A DNA stretch of 64,000 bases from Panopea generosa (GCA_029582155.1 CM055905.1:66049356-66113355), one strand, 5' to 3'. Counted from the first letter of the stretch, positions 46,195-60,600 are shown. A program made the numbers and translations. Notes: a model not told the origin generated them from the sequence alone.

Positions 46195-46740
46195 ACAGCC
46201 AGACAAGAACGATAAAAGTGATATAATATATACACTTACTGGTGTTACATTGCGACAAAGTGTTCAGTTTCAGTATTAAGCTCAAAAGCTATACAGCTTC
46301 ATTATCTCAAGATCATTAACTGCAGTTGCAGTACAGTTCTAAACAAGTTGCGGTACAGTTAATGCTGACGAGCAACAAACAAGAAGTCGTACAGTTGCAG
46401 AACGTGTTAACCAATCAAAATCTGTGAACTTCTGCAATAAGAGCGTAAACTTACAAATTGGCATAAAACGTTTATTAAATTGGCTTGAAATAAAAGCATT
46501 CACATCATGTTCTGATCAAATCAAGTTAAAACAAGACCAAAATATGGACGAAGTTTGGGTTATAATATGTGATTAGGTCACACATTTTAGGGAATATTTT
46601 GTTAATACGCATGAAATATCGTTGTTCGTATCTTGCAGCAAAGTGTTATAACACAGGTCAAAATACTTACCCTTGATCAGTTAAAAGTACTGCATTTGTT
46701 ATTTCACCTAATCACTTTGTAACCAATTTCCGGTGTACGT
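46195..46740. other. Intergenic, no recognised feature
   Basis: Contains a short direct repeat (GTTGCAGTACAGTTCTAAAC and GTTGCGGTACAGTTAATG). Nothing else recognised. Confidence 0.4.
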
Positions 46741-46754
46741 TTTCATCCGCCGAA

Positions 46755-46930
46755 GATGGTGGGCGGAGCTAAAACAGTCACATGATATAGAAGACGGATT
46801 AGTTTAAAATGAGACGCTTTTCGGATCATATGATTGAAAAAATTATATAAAGGTTACTTTTGAAAAGGCATACAACGAATAAGCTGTTTTCTGTGCTTTG
46901 AGCATCGTTATATATATATATTGGAGTGTC
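46755..46930 (+). promoter_or_regulatory. Candidate core promoter of the arylsulfatase gene
   Basis: A GC-box-like GGGCGGAGC at about 46763, a TATA-like TATAAAG at 46846-46852 and a (TA)n stretch at about 46909-46921 lie 150-300 bp before the ATG at 47067. Consensus-based only; transcription start not proven. Confidence 0.4.
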
Positions 46931-46982
46931 GTATAAGCAAATATATACAAACGTGAATCATAAAACTTTTGTTATTTAATGT

Positions 46983-47066
46983 AAGGACTTATATAGAAGG
47001 ATAGGAAACTTACATCTTCTGACTTCTTGTTGATAAAATAGCACACGAAGGATTAATTATTTGTTA
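46983..47066 (-). mobile_element. TIR element AAGGACTTATAT, copy c, first half, fused to sulfatase 5' UTR
   Basis: AAGGACTTATATAGAAGGAT, GCACACGAAGGATTA and TTTGTTAATGAGG align with copy b (37054-37140). Homology ends at the ATG of the sulfatase. The other half resumes at about 47390 within intron 1. Confidence 0.75.
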
Positions 47067-47369
47067 ATGAGGAAACTGGTGGTGAAAGCGATACTTGGAA
47101 CATGTGTGCTGATTATAATACTGCAAGCATGGCCTTTTATGGCACGCGTGAGCTACAGTGGCGGGCCTGCTTGCTGTGATAGAAAGCAGCCGAATATCAT
47201 ACTGATTGTTGCGGATGACTACGGTTTCCATGACATTGGTTATCACGGATCGGAAATTAATACCCCAAACTTGGACAGGTTGGCGAGATCTGGTGTTAGG
47301 CTTGAGAACTATTACGTGCAGCCCACATGTACACCAACACGCTGTCAGTTGCTGTCCGGGAGGTATCAG
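47067..47369 (+). CDS. ARSB: Arylsulfatase exon 1: signal peptide and catalytic cysteine
   Basis: 101 codons: Met-Arg-Lys start, hydrophobic helix (residues 7-25), [35 protein letters not shown], then [16 protein letters not shown]. Cys88 is the predicted formylglycine site. Phase 0 donor at TATCAG|GTATTT. The exon is bounded on both sides by sequence related to a TIR element. Confidence 0.93.
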
Positions 47370-48604
47370 GTATTTGTTACGTTTAAAAATATTATATTGA
47401 GAATTTCAGTTTGTGAAGCAATGAATTTTGCTTGCATTCCTGAGGTGAATGGAAGTTGAGAAAAAAGAAAATGAGATTTCATGAGATTTAGTTTTGCAGC
47501 TGTCGTTCTCAAAATTTCTGTCGTTTTTTTCTTCAGTTTTTCTCTTGCAATAATGAAATGACCCGTTATGGATCATATATAGCTTGAAGAATGAATCATA
47601 GAAAGGTCTGAATAGATTTCACATCGAATAATTGTTTCCATTATTTGGTTGGAAAAAAATGAACGTTTGTGTTGTAGCATACTGATAGAAAATTATTTAG
47701 TAGAGGCAAGGACTGATATAGAAGAGGAAAAGCAACTTATTGAGATGTTATGAACGCTCACGTATTCACGTAAAATCTCGCGAAATCTCGTTTTCAAATA
47801 TCCTAACTTCCATTCATCTCAGAAATACAAATCTCAATTCTTTCTTTTCACAATGTAGGATGAGACCGCTCCCAGCGAATTGTGTTTTAAATTATAGACG
47901 TACTCATGATTTAATTTTTATACTGTAACTGAAAAATGAAGAAAAATACTTTTTTACCTCAAACTGCAATGTTGTTAATTCAAGATAATATTTCGTTTTT
48001 TTTGAAACATTATAAAACATCTAACGTTACATAAAGCTTACATTTTATGTGTAAGAAATCAATTCTGTGAATTCTGAATGATTGGTTAATATACTATTTT
48101 ATCAACATTGAGCAGAAAGATGCAAGTTTCCTATCCTTCTATATATAAGTCCTTCGTAGAAGCCGCTATCGACAAACCGTTGTTTGATGAATGTGTTCAA
48201 CAAAAATTATATGACAGGATAATAATTATGTGCCAGGCACGATTAGCTCAGTCGTTAGAGCGTCTGACTATCAATCCAGGGGTCATGAGTTCGATTCCCC
48301 GCCCGGTCACAGTCTCCGTAATGGTTGCGGCTCATTGTTAGTCGTCTCTCACCGCTGATTCATGCGGGAAAGTTATCAGTTACTTGCAGAGATGGGGTGT
48401 GCTCGAGTACTGGTTAACCTTCCAGGATCCCAGGAAACAGTGGTTATGTTAGCTGATCGTCTATTAGCCCTCAATGGCATAAAAATAACGCTAAAAAGTC
48501 ATTCAATCAATCTGACCTAGATATATATAATAAAAAAAAAGTTCAATCTCTAAGTTATATTATATATTTAAAAAAAATGTTCAATCGTTCTCCAAGATGA
48601 TCTA

Positions 48605-48638
<34 letters not shown>

Positions 48639-51600
48639 GTGAGTGATTGTTTATTACCGAAGACACTTCGTAGGTATTTTATCGCGATGTGTTTACGACA
48701 TGTGATTTAGGCGTATTAGTATATAATGTTTCTATGTAATAAGTTTTATTTTATGCTTTTTGATGAATTGTAGATATTTTGCAGTGGATTATTTATGATA
48801 ATCAACAGTTTCAAATAGTGAAATTATGAAGAATTTTTTTTGTCATTGCATATTTATTAAAAAATAAACAAATAAATAATGGCGAATAAAGGTCAAAATA
48901 AACAAAAAATATGTAAATGCATAAAATGAAAAGAAAATTTGTTTGTTTTTGGTGTAATATCAAATGATATTTCATCTTGTGATCACCAAAAATGAGTCTC
49001 GCTCGTGGAAGGCCACTCGTGACAATATGCTTTTTGGTGATCACTTGATGAAATAAAATTCGATCTTACACCAAAACAAACAAATATCCTCTTTATAATT
49101 ATTTCAGATTTCTTAGGTGCATGGGTCCGTGGTGTTTCAGCAGAGAGGCCGCCGAAGCCGATGCTGGTGGGAGCTAGGGCTGCTGGTGGGAACTAGGGCT
49201 GCTGGTGGGAACTAGGGCTGCTGCAGGGAACTAGGGCTGCTGCTGGTGGGAACTAGGGCTGCTGGTGGGAACTAGGGCTGCTGTCGGGAACTGGGGCTGC
49301 TGGTAGGAACTAGGGCAACTGGTGGGAACTAGGGCTGCTGGTGGGAACAGGGGCTGCTGGTGGGAACTAGGGCTGCTGGTGGGAGCTAGGGCTGCTGGTG
49401 GGAACTAGGGCTGCTGGTGGGAACTTGGGCTGCTGGTGGGAGCTAGGACTGCTGGTGGGAACTAGGGCTGCTGGTGGGAGCTAGGGCTGCTGGTGGGAAC
49501 TAGGGCTGCTGGTGGGAACTTGGGCTGCTGGTGGGAGCTAGGACTGCTGGTGGGAGCTAGGGCTGCTGGTGGGAGCGAGCATTTTCATTTAACTTGTCCC
49601 CCTGAAAATACTAAGCTATCGAACAATAATGCAATTCATCGCTTCAAGGGGATGACAGTGCCTATTGTGGACAGCACTTGTGGCCAGACCATTTTGCCAT
49701 ATGCTTGTCATATGTATATGTGTATATATATTTGGCAAAAAAAATATGTTTAAACTAAAATCAATTTACTCATTTTCTAATGTCTATTTTTCAATATATT
49801 TGATAACCAAGTTATAAGGCAGTGTATTTATTATACGAGTATATACAAATCTTTGGATTATATGACGGATTACATTTTTATAATTTAAAACTGCAGGTGT
49901 CGGAACATCAAACATTAAACCTGATACACATATACTGACTTTGCAAAAAGGAATTTAACATTTAAAAATTCACAAGAATGTCACCATTTTATTGACTCCA
50001 TTTGCTCAGTCAGGTCAGTCTATCCAGCAACCGTAATCGAATTTATAAAAAAGCACTGAAATGTCAATGAATTGAAATTACATTTTAACCCCCTACCGCT
50101 AAATTTGCATACCATTGAATGAAAGTGAGATGATTGCTTTGCATGCTTACGTTTTAAACCCACCATTGCTTTTTGTTCTTTATTCTATAGCAAATAATAA
50201 AAGTTTGAATGTTTGTCATTCATAGAGAGATCCAAATGAAAGAAGTGAAACCTACATTTTACTGTTTGTCAACCTCTGCAGTATCAAAATATGATGAGAA
50301 AAGAAGGGTCATGTATCATATAAGAGATTTTTTTTTCTGCTCAGTGTGTACAATTACTAGTCTTGATCACCGGCGACGCTTGCTTTCCTAAAAGACAAAC
50401 GTCTTGATAAGTTCAACCGAAAATAAAATTGTAACGGTAAACAAATGAAGTTTTTGCTTGGTTGATTCAAACAATCGGATTAACTCGGAGATTTTCATAC
50501 TATTTCAAAAGAGTATTGTTCATTATTTTTTATATTATTGGATATTTTCTATGACAAAGTTATTGTACCATTACAGAGGTGTGCTTGTTTCAGCCAATCA
50601 GCTTTTACTTCCAGGTTCAAACGTTTCTTCTGCACAACTTGTCAAGACGTTTGTCTTTAACGTCTCACACCACTATTACATTTCCCATAGGGCTCCATTT
50701 TAACATTTATGTCCAAAACAGAGTGAAAAATTAAATTCTGCAGTATGTGTCTGGGCTCAAATTCTTCACTGGTTCAAGATATGCAATTATAAAGGAAAAA
50801 AAGTATAACTTGATCAGGTTTTTTTTTTTTAAAATTCAATGCTTTTGTGAGACCTATCAATTCCAGAGTAATAATATGTCAACTATTCGCCCTAGATGCG
50901 GTTCGAACCAACAATTCTGAAATGACACAGAATTGTCCAGAAAGCTGGTATCAGCATCAAATTTTCAGTGGTGATTTCTAAAATACTGACCATTTAACTC
51001 ATGCTAGCAAAAACAAAACATTGCAGTATAATGCCCTGAAAAAAAGAAGAAAAAGAGAACTAAAGTTTTATTTCTACCTCCTTCATCTGTCCGGAGTACT
51101 AAAGGGAGATAATAGTGGTGTGAGTCCTGAAGAAAAGCAAACGTCTCCGGTGATCAAGACTATAAGACTACAAATTGTTATCGTATTTACTGCTCCAAGT
51201 GGTAAATATAATGCATGCTCGATCCGTATAGAATACTATGTTGAAATCACAGGCCCTATCTTATTATAGCTTTTGGATAGCTATATATAGTAAATAATGG
51301 AAAGGTAGGACACTTCGAAATGACCATATCTGGTTTGAAGAATATATAGGTGTGAAGCGAGAAAACCTAAATTAAATCCGTTGACAAAATCATAATAAAC
51401 CTACTTGCTAATGTTGATCTCTTTGAAAACAGTATTTATCAAGAAATATGATTTTTTCCCCCGCGAAATCCAAGTTTCTTCATTTACGAAGGCTGTACAC
51501 ATCCGATACTGACACGGATTGAATATGTCGTCATTGCATGATTAACCAAAATTTAAACCTTACAATTTGAAGGTTTGAAATTTGGTTAGAATATATCAAA

Positions 51601-54600
51601 AATATTACAAAATAAACATGAAAACATGTCAAACGATATACCCTTGATGAAAACAATTAAATAGTTATTATTTTATAATGTTCAACTATAATTTAACGTT
51701 ATCGTGTGTGTACGGAAAGGTCGAAAACGTATTTCCCGCCATCTGTCAAACGGCACCTGATAACCAATCGAAATCATAAAAGATATTCGCACCGTGCAAC
51801 CGGAAATTACTAGGCAAGGCAAATGTTGGACTCGTTTAGGAACGTAAAATATTAATTTTATAGGCAAAACACGACCTATCTGTTGTTTTTACATGATGTA
51901 TAAGTTTAGAATATAACTTTATTTCATTGAAATCGGTCATGGGTCATGGATTCAGTGATTTGCGTACCTTTGAAGTGTCCTATCTTTCCATTTTTACTAT
52001 ATAAAGCTATAGTAAGATAGGGCCTGTGGTTGAAATCGGTTGAATAGATAAAAATAGATCTAGTTGTTTGAATAGTGTGGTGTAGAAATTTTGTGATATT
52101 GATATTCCTCGCTAGTGATATATTGATTCTCAGGTAATGTAATGGTGGTGATATACAAAAATTTACAAATGTAATCATATCCATGCTTAAAGTACGTTTA
52201 CATGATAAATATTTACATTTTTACCGCAATCGATCTAAATGGACTAAATAGAATAACTGAATTTCATTTCTCAATGAAACACATTTACCACGCCCCCCCC
52301 CCCCCCCCCCCCCCTCCCCAAATGAAAAAGCGCAGGGAATTCTATGTCTGTCCCACAATTCATAGCAATAAAACGCTTACTAAACTGTGACGTCATTCAA
52401 ACTTTCAGTCGAAACAACTAACCAATTAACGTGCTCATATGTGGCTTTTTAATGGACTCAATCGGAAGAGCTGAGTCCGTGCTGAGCGAAGCGAAAAAAT
52501 AACCAATTTGCATTTCATTGGCTGCATACTCTTGTTTGGTTGGTACGACGTCACGTTGTCCTGAATTTCACGTGACTTTAACCGTTTCCATGAAAATGCA
52601 TGCACTCATTCAGTGTGTTCACAGCGCCGCCGTTTCAATGATGGCATTGTCTTTGCGGTTAAATGCGTGTAATTCAAAATGGCATAATAACATATTAGTT
52701 TTGTCTAAAACAGCTAGAAGTCCCCCCAAACTACAACGATAATGGTTAGTCAGTGATGTTATGCAGATACTAAACACACTTTTGAAGTGTATAGTATAAT
52801 GTGGAACTATGTTTTGTCTATGTGATAGTTAGTGTTCATTAAATAAAAAAAATAACATTTAAGAAACCCAAAGGGTTCGACCGTTAATGTTATTTTTTGC
52901 TGCTTTTTAGTGTTAAACGTCATTTGACTGACAGTTTATGTAACTCTGGGCGGAGCTACGATGAAAGCTGAGACGACTCATGTTTGAAAGTCATGCGTTG
53001 CTAAGGCCAATTCTTATCATAGCCCGCACGGGCTGTGTAGTTTGTGCATCAATCTGATTACCTCGGCCGTTATGTTACGCAATAGACCTCTGACATAATA
53101 AGGCGCCATTTTGGAAATATTTTCAGTCACATGATAAAATAAAAATGGCGGCCCCATTATGGCACCTTATACACATGTATGTTGAAAATATAAACGTTGG
53201 TTCATCAAGACTGATATTTTAAATTTCCTTATAAAAATTACCTATGTCGAGTGTATAAATAAAAAAATCGATATAATAACGCCATATATTCAGCTTAATG
53301 ACGGATACCTAATTTGTTACTTTCACGCGAATGAACACAAGACTTGTAACACAGGCGAATAGCGTTGGTGTATTCTAGAGCTATACACGAGGTGTATTAT
53401 ACGGAGGATACGGAAATACCCGATGTTTCAGATTGGTTTGTGCATGACTCCTTCAGATTTGAATCAAGGGCGGAGACTGCGCATTTACGCATGCGCAGTA
53501 ATGACAAACTTCTTAACCAAGAACGAAATAAATTATTAAATTATTTTGTAGACTGTTTTAACAAATAAGAGCGACAAAATTTTGAAAATTGAAGCGATTT
53601 CATACGTTGTCAAATGAGGCTAAACACTCAAATTTCAAACGGTTTTGTTATAAAAAGAGCAATTTTTCTTATGATATACGGAGTCTCGCTTTGAAGCCAT
53701 GGGCAAAAATTTGTATGCTCTGAATGTGCTATATACCAATGATAGGCCTATGTTTCTCTATGACCATACTTAGAACAATTAAACAATACATGGTTTCAGT
53801 TTTCTATCACTAATATACTGAATTTTACAAGACAAAATAAACATATTCTATTTTATAGAAGTTATATAACTTGTGTTTTTATAGATTCACACTGGACTCC
53901 AGCATGGAATCATTTGGGCCGATCAACCGAATGGTCTGCCCCTGGACAGTCCTACTTTAGCAGATAAAATGAAAGAGGCGGGTTACTCCACCCACGCTGT
54001 TGGTAAATGGCATGTTGGTTTCTACAAAAAAGACTATCTACCCACAAGTAGAGGATTTGACTCGTTCTATGGTAAGATTATATTCTAGCCACAAATAGAT
54101 GATTTGACTCGTTCAATGGTAAAACTAAAATCTACCCACAAGTAGAGGATTTGACTCGATCTATGGAAAGACTATAATCTAACCACAAGTACAGGATTTA
54201 ACTCGTTCTATGGTAAGACTATAATGTACCCCCCACTAGTAGAGGATTTAACTCGTTCTATGGTAAGACTATAATCTACCAACAAGTAGAAGATTTGACT
54301 CGTTCTATGATAAGACTAGTATAACCAGTAGAGTACAACCATATCCAGTTGGATCATGAAGGTACTGTGATATCATAGTAATTTTATTTCATAAAGGGAG
54401 ATAATTGAAATCACAACAACGGAATTTCCGATTTCAGTGCTACAATGCAAACCAACGACACAAGAACATGACATCTACCAACCCAATATAATTGGTGCCA
54501 ACCATAACCTGTTTACTATGGTTTTACATGCAACACAACGTATACTAAATTGTTACATTCATGTTCCCAAGGTCTCCTGACGGGTAGCGAGTGCCACTAC

Positions 54601-57600
54601 TCACACTACAGGTGTTACGAGAAGGCGTGTGGTTATGATCTTCGTGACAACCTGGAACCCGTCACTAACGCGAATGGCTCGTATTCAACTCACTTATTTG
54701 TGAACCGTACAATTGACATCATAGATAAGAAACACCCAGAAAAGGCAAGTATGGTTAACATCTAAGTTTGAATGGGTTTGAAATATACAATTGCTACCTT
54801 GATTAATGTGTCAATTTACTGAAATGTTTACGGGTGTCAAAAACATTTTACCGATGACAAAATATTTTCCTGTAAAATAAGTATGGCCCAAAACATACGG
54901 TTAATACGGTAAACAATTAAAAAAACATGGTTTATTTTATTTTCTAGATGCGTTAATAATTGGCTTAAAATGGACAAGTCATTATATAATGAATCTGTTA
55001 TTTTTGCATTTTATGAATTCCATCACATTTATCTAAACCCTCTTCACAACAGTTCCCTATTGGGGTTTTAATGTCCGTTTGTCTGTCCGGCCGGCGTCCA
55101 GCGTCTGTCCGGCCGGAAAGATTACCCACACAGTATAGCTAGGTTTGTGAAACCTTACATGTGGATAGAGGGCAATACGGGGTCATTCAGTTCACTTTAT
55201 TTCCTTTCAGTCCTACAAAAATTATGATTGCTACGGCAACAAAATTGGTTACATTGCAGATATAACCTGGATCCTGCGATAACACAAAACATATCCATGC
55301 TACATGTGTGAAACTTAACATGAAAATAAGAAAGTGTAGTTCTCTTTTTTCAGTCAAACAAAATTTATGGTTGCTATCTTTACAAAATAGGTAAAACTAC
55401 AGATACAACATGGACACAAAAAATATCAAAGCTACATTTGTGAAAATTAGCATGTACACAAAGGCAATAATGAGATCATGCTCATATTTTTTTCTCAACT
55501 TTTTTCAGTCAGACAAAATGTGTGGTTGTTATGGAAACCGGTAGGGTCTTATGCATTGCTTGCATAACGCCAGTGTTTTGTAAACACTAGTAATAATTCA
55601 AGGTCCTGCTACAATTGGATTCATGAATTTTGGTCAGGTAGGGGGTCACCGATTTTAGGGTAAGGGCGCAGGGTCTAGAATAGCAAACACAAAATACTGT
55701 CCATTGGTTTGGATCTCCATATCTACAGCCCTTTCTAGATCTGGTAGTTGTTACTTATAATGATCTTTTACAGCCATTGTTTGTTTACCTGCCATTCCAA
55801 GCTGTCCATTCACCACTGCAAGTGCCAAACAAGTATATAGAGCCCTACAAATACAAAATCAAGGATAAAGAGCGGAGAATATATGCTGGTACGGTAATCA
55901 CTGGTATCCTTGCAATTTACGACACTTGTTTTGCTAATTTTCTTCAAATTCTGAAATGTCTGTTTGATTATAAATCTGTTTTTACATCAAGTAGGTCCTG
56001 TCGAATAAGTATGGCCCAGAACATACGGTTAATACGGTAAACAATAAAAAAACATCGCTTTATTTTATTTTCTAGATGCGTTAATAATTGGCTTAAAATG
56101 GACAAGTCATTATATAATGAATCTGTTATTTTTGTATGTTATGAATTCATCACCTTTTCCTAAACCCTCTTCGCAACAGTTCCCGATCAGGTTTTTAATG
56201 TCCGTCTGTCTGTCCGGCCGGCGTCCAGCGTCTGTCCGGCCGGAAGGATTACCCACGCAGTATAGCTAGGTTTGTGAAACCTTACATGTGGATAGAGGGC
56301 AATACGGGGTCATTCAGTTCACTTTATGGTGATGTAGAGTTTTAAATGACAAAATCGCTTCACGTCTGAACTGAAGAAAACGATTTTCTAAGAAACCGTA
56401 CTTCCGATGTTTATGAGACTTCGTTTACAAGTTTAAGCTTCAAAAACGGGTCGAACTATGGATTTAGTTTTTTTTAAAAAAATTTTGATAGTAAAAAATC
56501 ACATATTTCTTACCTTCTATGTGTTGTTTTATGTCATCTAACTCTGAACCATTAGTGCGTTTAGCAGGCGTGTTGGTGTAACGCTATGGGATCATAGATG
56601 ATTACATTTAGACGACGTTTCTGCAAGCCAGTCAGGTTTCAAGGTATATTTTAACCGAAGAAGAATCTATATTTAGCGGGGATTCCAATTATCATGTGCG
56701 ATCATCACGCGTTTGTAATTGTTACAACGAAAATTCCATACTGGCTGCCCCCATGTTTTTTAATACTTGTATATGATTATCACAAGTTTTAGAAATCAGG
56801 GACGATACCGGGACTTTTTTTTATTTATACACCAACATACAAAGATCACCATGGCCGAATCCACACCCACAGTAACACTCGGAACACCTTGGCTATTACT
56901 ACGTTATTATCCGAGCATGCCGGAGATCGCCGAGTAGTTACGAACGCCACAGTAAAGGTTATGCCGAACAGCTGATGAAACGTGTACTCTGATTGGTTTG
57001 ATAAAAATATCTTATATATCAAATGTGTTGTAGGTATGGTGACATGCATGGACGAAGCTGTTGGTAATATCACGGCAGCATTGAAGAGACGTGGACTCTG
57101 GGACAATACCGTGCTTGTTTTCACAACAGGTATTCTATAAATGTTGTTTATTATCTTAAATTACCATTAAACATTGTCCTAAGATATTTCTCCTCATTTT
57201 TATTTTTGTCCATCTTTGTGGCCAAACGCCATGCATATGTCAACGTACAACGCATGCACGGAGAAATTTCTTCTTGTAAATACTTTGTCTGTTTCATTAG
57301 ATGCTTAAAACTGAAAGCGTCTAGTGATGCAGAATAATATAAAAAAAACTACCTCAGTCTTCACCATTAATGTGTTTCCCCAGATGACGTCACTTGCTCT
57401 ATTTGATCTGTGAGACTAAGTATATTTCTATACAAGTCCTTGGCTTAGACATACCACTTACCGATTTTGGTGAGGTACCTGGGGCGTAGCTTTGCCGAAA
57501 ACGATGTGTAGGCACAGCTGTAGGGGGTCCGGGGGAATGCTCCTGCAAAGAAAAAATCAGCTAGGCGGTCGCAGGTGTGTTTTGACGTATATTTCTTATT

Positions 57601-60600
57601 TCCAAGGGCCTGGTTATCCTTGATACTAACCTTGAATTTACTGTTTTATAACCAGATAAATGCAGATTCTAATGTTTTAAGGTTTGTTCACTTCAATTTA
57701 GGTTAAAATGAAGTATCATTGGGGTCAGATTTTATTGCATTTTACTGGCGTTGTTATTTTTTCGATTTTTCATTAAAAAAGTGTAGACACGTGCCTACAA
57801 TGCCTATGGGAAGCTACGTCACTAGTTACACACGTATTACGGACGCGGGTGGTTAGAAGACTTTTTAATCTATCATCTTATAAAATGAAATATTCTTGAG
57901 AGACTTTCTGTTTGTCAGATAACGGCGGCGCAATTACTGAAGGCGGTAACAATTGGCCATTACGAGGCTGGAAGGGCTCACTGTGGGAGGGAGGCATGCA
58001 TGGTATAGGGTTTGTTCATAGCAAGCTTCTCAGCGACAACGTTGTAGGATCTGTATTCCGTGGACTCATGCATGTGACAGACTGGTTTCCAACTCTTATT
58101 GGTATAGCTGGCGGTAACTTGAATGGGACTAAAGATGTAAATGGATACAATCAGTGGGACTCTATCAAGTGAGCTTTGATTTCTCAAAATGAAATAATCT
58201 GTTCATATGTATTTTCTAAACATTTATAATGTGTATTTGTCACGTATAGTATATGGTAGGATTAGGGTTATATATATCTGATTATATTCAATAAGTTTAT
58301 AATAGTGTGTGTATGCGTGATTGTGTGTGTGCGTGCGTGCGTGCGTGCGTTAAATATAACCGTAGTCTTATTTCGATCTGTTCAAAGTCTAAACAAAACT
58401 TTACGAGCTGCACCACAATTTATATTATTAGTGTAGCGTGCACGCTTATGCAAGGATTTTGAGTGAAAATGGACGAATTTAGGAGGCCGTTGGCCGCGTT
58501 AGACAAGTTCACACTTGATACAGGTCAATTATAGAATGATTTTCATCCGGGGGAAATAAAATGGCCGCTTACTACGCTTATTACAGGTGCCCGTTAGTAC
58601 AAGTTTGACTGTAAATATAATTTTTCTAGGGCTACTTTGCCGATGATTCGTTCCAATGATTAGATAAATGATTGGTTGGTTGCAAATAAGCAATGTACAA
58701 TTAATGTGTATATCTTTTAATTATAATAAAACGCAATACCTTGTCACTCAATGACGCTGAGCATCAGCCGAGCACAATAATCAAATGCAGCACTTCATCA
58801 CTCAATGACGTTGAGCATCAGTAGAGCACGATGATATATACAAATGTACTCTTTACTTCCTAACACTTAGGAACCAATTCTGATTGCAACAATCTTGCGT
58901 AATTAATCAGCCTTAATTAAAACACAAATGCAAACTGAACAACGTCACAAATATAACTTGATAAGGTCAAATACTAACTAGAAATATTTGTTTACCGGCC
59001 TTGCAAATGGCGTCGAATTAATCAAGGGGAAAAACTCACAAATCAACGTATTATCTAAAGTTTCTAGACGCTAGCAATATACGTCACATTAGTATTGGCA
59101 ACAACTTTAAATGAATAAAATGCTTTATTACGCTTTGTCTTAACTGATAAACAGGAGTGAGTCTATATAGAATAGAAGGAGAAATAATGGAACCGTGCTT
59201 CAATTTCGAATTATCAGGAATTTTGAAATATGAGTGCTCGAATAAGCGAGGTTCGATTGAATATTAAGCAATTTCTGTCACAGGTGACCAGCAAAGCCGT
59301 GCCGCTTCCATAAATAAAAATATGATTTAAGGCCAGCATACATGCATATAGATATATCATTTTCAGAAATTTACTGTTGTAAGTTAAAATATATTATTTC
59401 AATGTTTCAGTACTGGTGCACCAAGTAAACGAGCGGAGATTCTTCACAATATTGACACCAAGTTCCCTCTCTTCGGCAAACCACGGTACAATAATACATT
59501 CAACACAGGCATCCGTGCAGCACTGCGGGTCGGAGACTTGAAAATCATAACTGGAGAGCCAGGTATGTATTGATTGCAGGTTGAGTGCCATTCGGATCAG
59601 CTCGCCGATTATCCTAATATCTTATACCGAAGGTAGTCTTGATCATATGCGATGCTTGTTTTTCTTAAAGACAAATGTCTTGACAAGTTCGCTCGATTAA
59701 GCGGCGAAAATTAAATAACGTTTCGGACTACCTCGGGGATTTCAAAAGACTATCGGTTGGATGTTTATTTCTGTATTCATTATTTTTATATTATTAGATA
59801 TTTTCTATGACAAAGACCTTGTACAAGATAACTGCCATGATTTCCATCCGAATAAATATTTTTTAAAATGTTATTATAACATAACTTTTGCAGAGGTGTG
59901 TTTGTTTCAGCCAATCAGGTCTTTGTCTTTTAGAAAAGCAAGCGTCGCCTATGATCAAGACTAACTTCCAGATCCAAACGTTAACCTGCATACAGTAGCC
60001 AGTCTACGTACCTTGGCTGTGACTCCTGCTGCAATTGGCGTCCATTTCCGTTGGGGCACATTATAATATTTGATGCACGTATTAATCTTTTAGCACGTTT
60101 TTAAAAAGTTTAAATGTTTGTCTTATTTTTTAAAAAATCTTGCGTAAACAATTTCCATGCATAAGTAAACATTGAAACCTGAACAAACATTTTGATACCA
60201 TGCAGATATGTATAAAATGTTAAATTCGGATGCAGGAAATGCCTGCCAGAATGGGACTGAGCTTGAGAGTCTTCTACTCTTGTCGATAAGCAATCAGAAT
60301 TCCTCTATAATGTTTGCAGATTTTTACATTGCATTTGGGGCTGCGTGTTATACCCGGCATTTGATGTAAGATTTGCACGGAGCTGGAAACCAGGAATTCA
60401 TTTACTACGCAAGAAAAAAAAAAGGTAGACAACTGCAAACTCGACCGACTGGTTCACTCTATTTCCGGTTTGGAGAAAGTGAACACTCCTGCATTTGACT
60501 ACCATTTTGTTTATTTTGTTATGGAGTAAATGGATTCCTTGTTGCCAGCTCATTGCCAATTTTACATTGAATGCCGGGTATAATACGCATCCCCGAGTGC

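Noticed and set aside
46983-47066. TTG at 47061 as the sulfatase start
   Set aside because: ATG at 47067 is two codons later, gives the same signal peptide, and non-AUG starts are rare in animals.
48236-48312. Functional tRNA gene
   Set aside because: The A- and B-boxes are good, but the sequence runs into the shared SINE body and has no pol III terminator after the head; the same holds for 6620-6690 and 25984-26060.
49493-49753. 86-residue frame starting in the G-rich minisatellite
   Set aside because: Begins inside the 20-bp repeat and continues into unrecognised sequence without homology that I can see.
56846-57124. Minus-strand 92-residue open frame over sulfatase exon 5
   Set aside because: Shadow of the plus-strand exon, which has conserved family residues and good splice sites.
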